Shown here: positions 4,822-5,519 of the stretch, piece by piece
Layout: every line of letters starts with the position of its first letter
Numbering within the stretch: the first letter of the stretch is position 1
DNA from: CAJBVG01 sp943360385
Lineage (GTDB): Bacteria > Bacteroidota > Bacteroidia > Sphingobacteriales > Sphingobacteriaceae
NCBI GenBank assembly: GCA_943360385.1
Contig: CALRIM020000192.1
Span: 1 to 5,519, forward strand
Length of the DNA: 5,519 nucleotides
Direction of reading: 5' to 3'
Translations under genes and position numbers: made by a program
The notes under the pieces: generated by a model
What the model saw: only the letters and a program-made list of their open reading frames with translations
Database searches by the model: none
What the model was told of the DNA's origin: nothing

Positions 4822-5519
4822 ATGTCAAATAACATCAATTTAAACGATAACAATTGGATTGATATCGTTTTCGAAAATCGTAATCACGAGTACGGTGCTT
4901 ATCAGATTAGGAAAAATTACAACAGAAATTCTATTCTAGGAATTGTAGGAATGTTCTCATTTTTGGGACTAGCCTTTGGTGGAATTGTGTTGTTTAGTTC
5001 TTTTAAATCAGCCATCTTACCAGATTCTCCTGTACCACCGATGTACGATACTGTAATCATCATAATGCCAGAATTGCCACCAATAGAAGAGGAAAAAGTA
5101 GAGCTAGGTAGACCTCCTGTGCAAGAAGAACTTGCACAAACCATTAGAAATACTATTCCAGATATTGTACCCGATAATACAGTTCCTCCAGAATTGTTAC
5201 CTCCAACTAATGAGGAATTAAATGGTAAAGAGTCTGGTGTAATTACAAATACAGAAGGAAAGGGATCTACCACACTTCCTACCGAAAATGTTGGGTCTGG
5301 AACAGGAACAATTGAACCGCCAACATTAATGGGTGCGCAAAAAATGCCAGAGTTTCCAGGTGGAGAGGAGGCTTTATTAGCGTATGTTAAGAATAGATCA
5401 CACTTTACCAAAAGCGCAAAAGAATACAATGTATCTGGTACTATTTATGTATCGTTTGTTGTTGACGAAAATGGTAAAGTTGTGAACCCTAAAATAGAAC
5501 GTGGTATTGGTTATGGTAT
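4822..5519 (+). CDS. TonB-type energy transducer (partial, runs off right edge)
   Basis: An open frame of 232 codons starts at ATG 4822 and has no stop before the window end. The N-terminal cytoplasmic segment FENRNHEYGAYQIRKNY (17-33) is typical of Bacteroidota TonB proteins. One membrane helix follows at about 37-58. A periplasmic linker (about 65-172) is rich in Pro and Glu (for example PELPPIEEEKVELGRPP), then low-complexity Thr/Gly. The TonB C-terminal domain begins at about 174 with KMPEFPGGEEALLAYV and continues through SGTIYVSFVVDENGKVVNPKIERGIG, the usual strand pattern; its end lies outside the window. TonB transmits proton-motive energy from ExbB-ExbD to outer-membrane TonB-dependent receptors. 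Expected missing part is roughly 40-50 residues. The linker is acidic, unlike the Lys-Pro linker of enterobacterial TonB. No ExbB/ExbD genes are in view. The 115-nt upstream gap holds the inverted-repeat arm and no clear promoter. Confidence 0.93.
   Translation, partial: MSNNINLNDNNWIDIVFENRNHEYGAYQIRKNYNRNSILGIVGMFSFLGLAFGGIVLFSSFKSAILPDSPVPPMYDTVIIIMPELPPIEEEKVELGRPPVQEELAQTIRNTIPDIVPDNTVPPELLPPTNEELNGKESGVITNTEGKGSTTLPTENVGSGTGTIEPPTLMGAQKMPEFPGGEEALLAYVKNRSHFTKSAKEYNVSGTIYVSFVVDENGKVVNPKIERGIGYG

Noticed and set aside
4917..5429. A 170-codon open frame on the minus strand
   Set aside because: It lies fully antisense to the TonB gene, whose + strand translation matches a known family from end to end. 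The minus-strand protein is Ser/Gly/Pro low complexity, mirroring the Pro/Glu/Thr linker.

Overview
The window looks like the chromosome of a member of the Bacteroidota. The base composition is AT-rich. The only clear promoter carries the Bacteroidota-type -7 element TAnnTTTG, and start codons lack Shine-Dalgarno sequences. One secreted protein ends in a type IX secretion (T9SS) sorting domain. The final gene is a TonB protein with the Bacteroidota-style cytoplasmic N-terminus. Intergenic gaps are short and mostly filled with low-complexity microrepeats. I cannot assign a genus.

Layout: positions 1-691 hold a YefM/YoeB-type toxin-antitoxin pair, with overlapping genes and a compact promoter/operator. 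It lies between two direct copies of a hairpin-associated sequence; the left copy is cut by the window edge. Positions 722-1066 encode a small two-helix membrane protein that resembles a potassium-channel pore with a degenerate filter (GMGP). Positions 1143-2300 encode a secreted N-formylglutamate amidohydrolase-like protein with a C-terminal T9SS tail. Positions 2417-4119 form a probable two-gene unit: a small membrane protein with a cytoplasmic PH-like domain, then a CLC-family transporter whose motifs (GNNL, GREGT, GGEVTP) mark it as the fluoride/proton antiporter type. Positions 4320-4706 encode a four-helix-bundle protein of the 23S rRNA intervening-sequence family, bracketed by a 22-nt inverted repeat. 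From 4822 to the right edge runs the start of a TonB-type energy transducer, all on the + strand.

All genes are on the + strand, but they do not form one pathway. The window reads as a series of independent housekeeping or accessory genes: one addiction module, one fluoride-resistance exporter, one secreted hydrolase and one outer-membrane energiser. The most unusual structures are non-coding: the hairpin repeats flanking the toxin-antitoxin module, the inverted repeat around the four-helix-bundle gene, and different microrepeat families in different intergenic gaps. I see no CRISPR array, tRNA, rRNA, transposase or phage gene.
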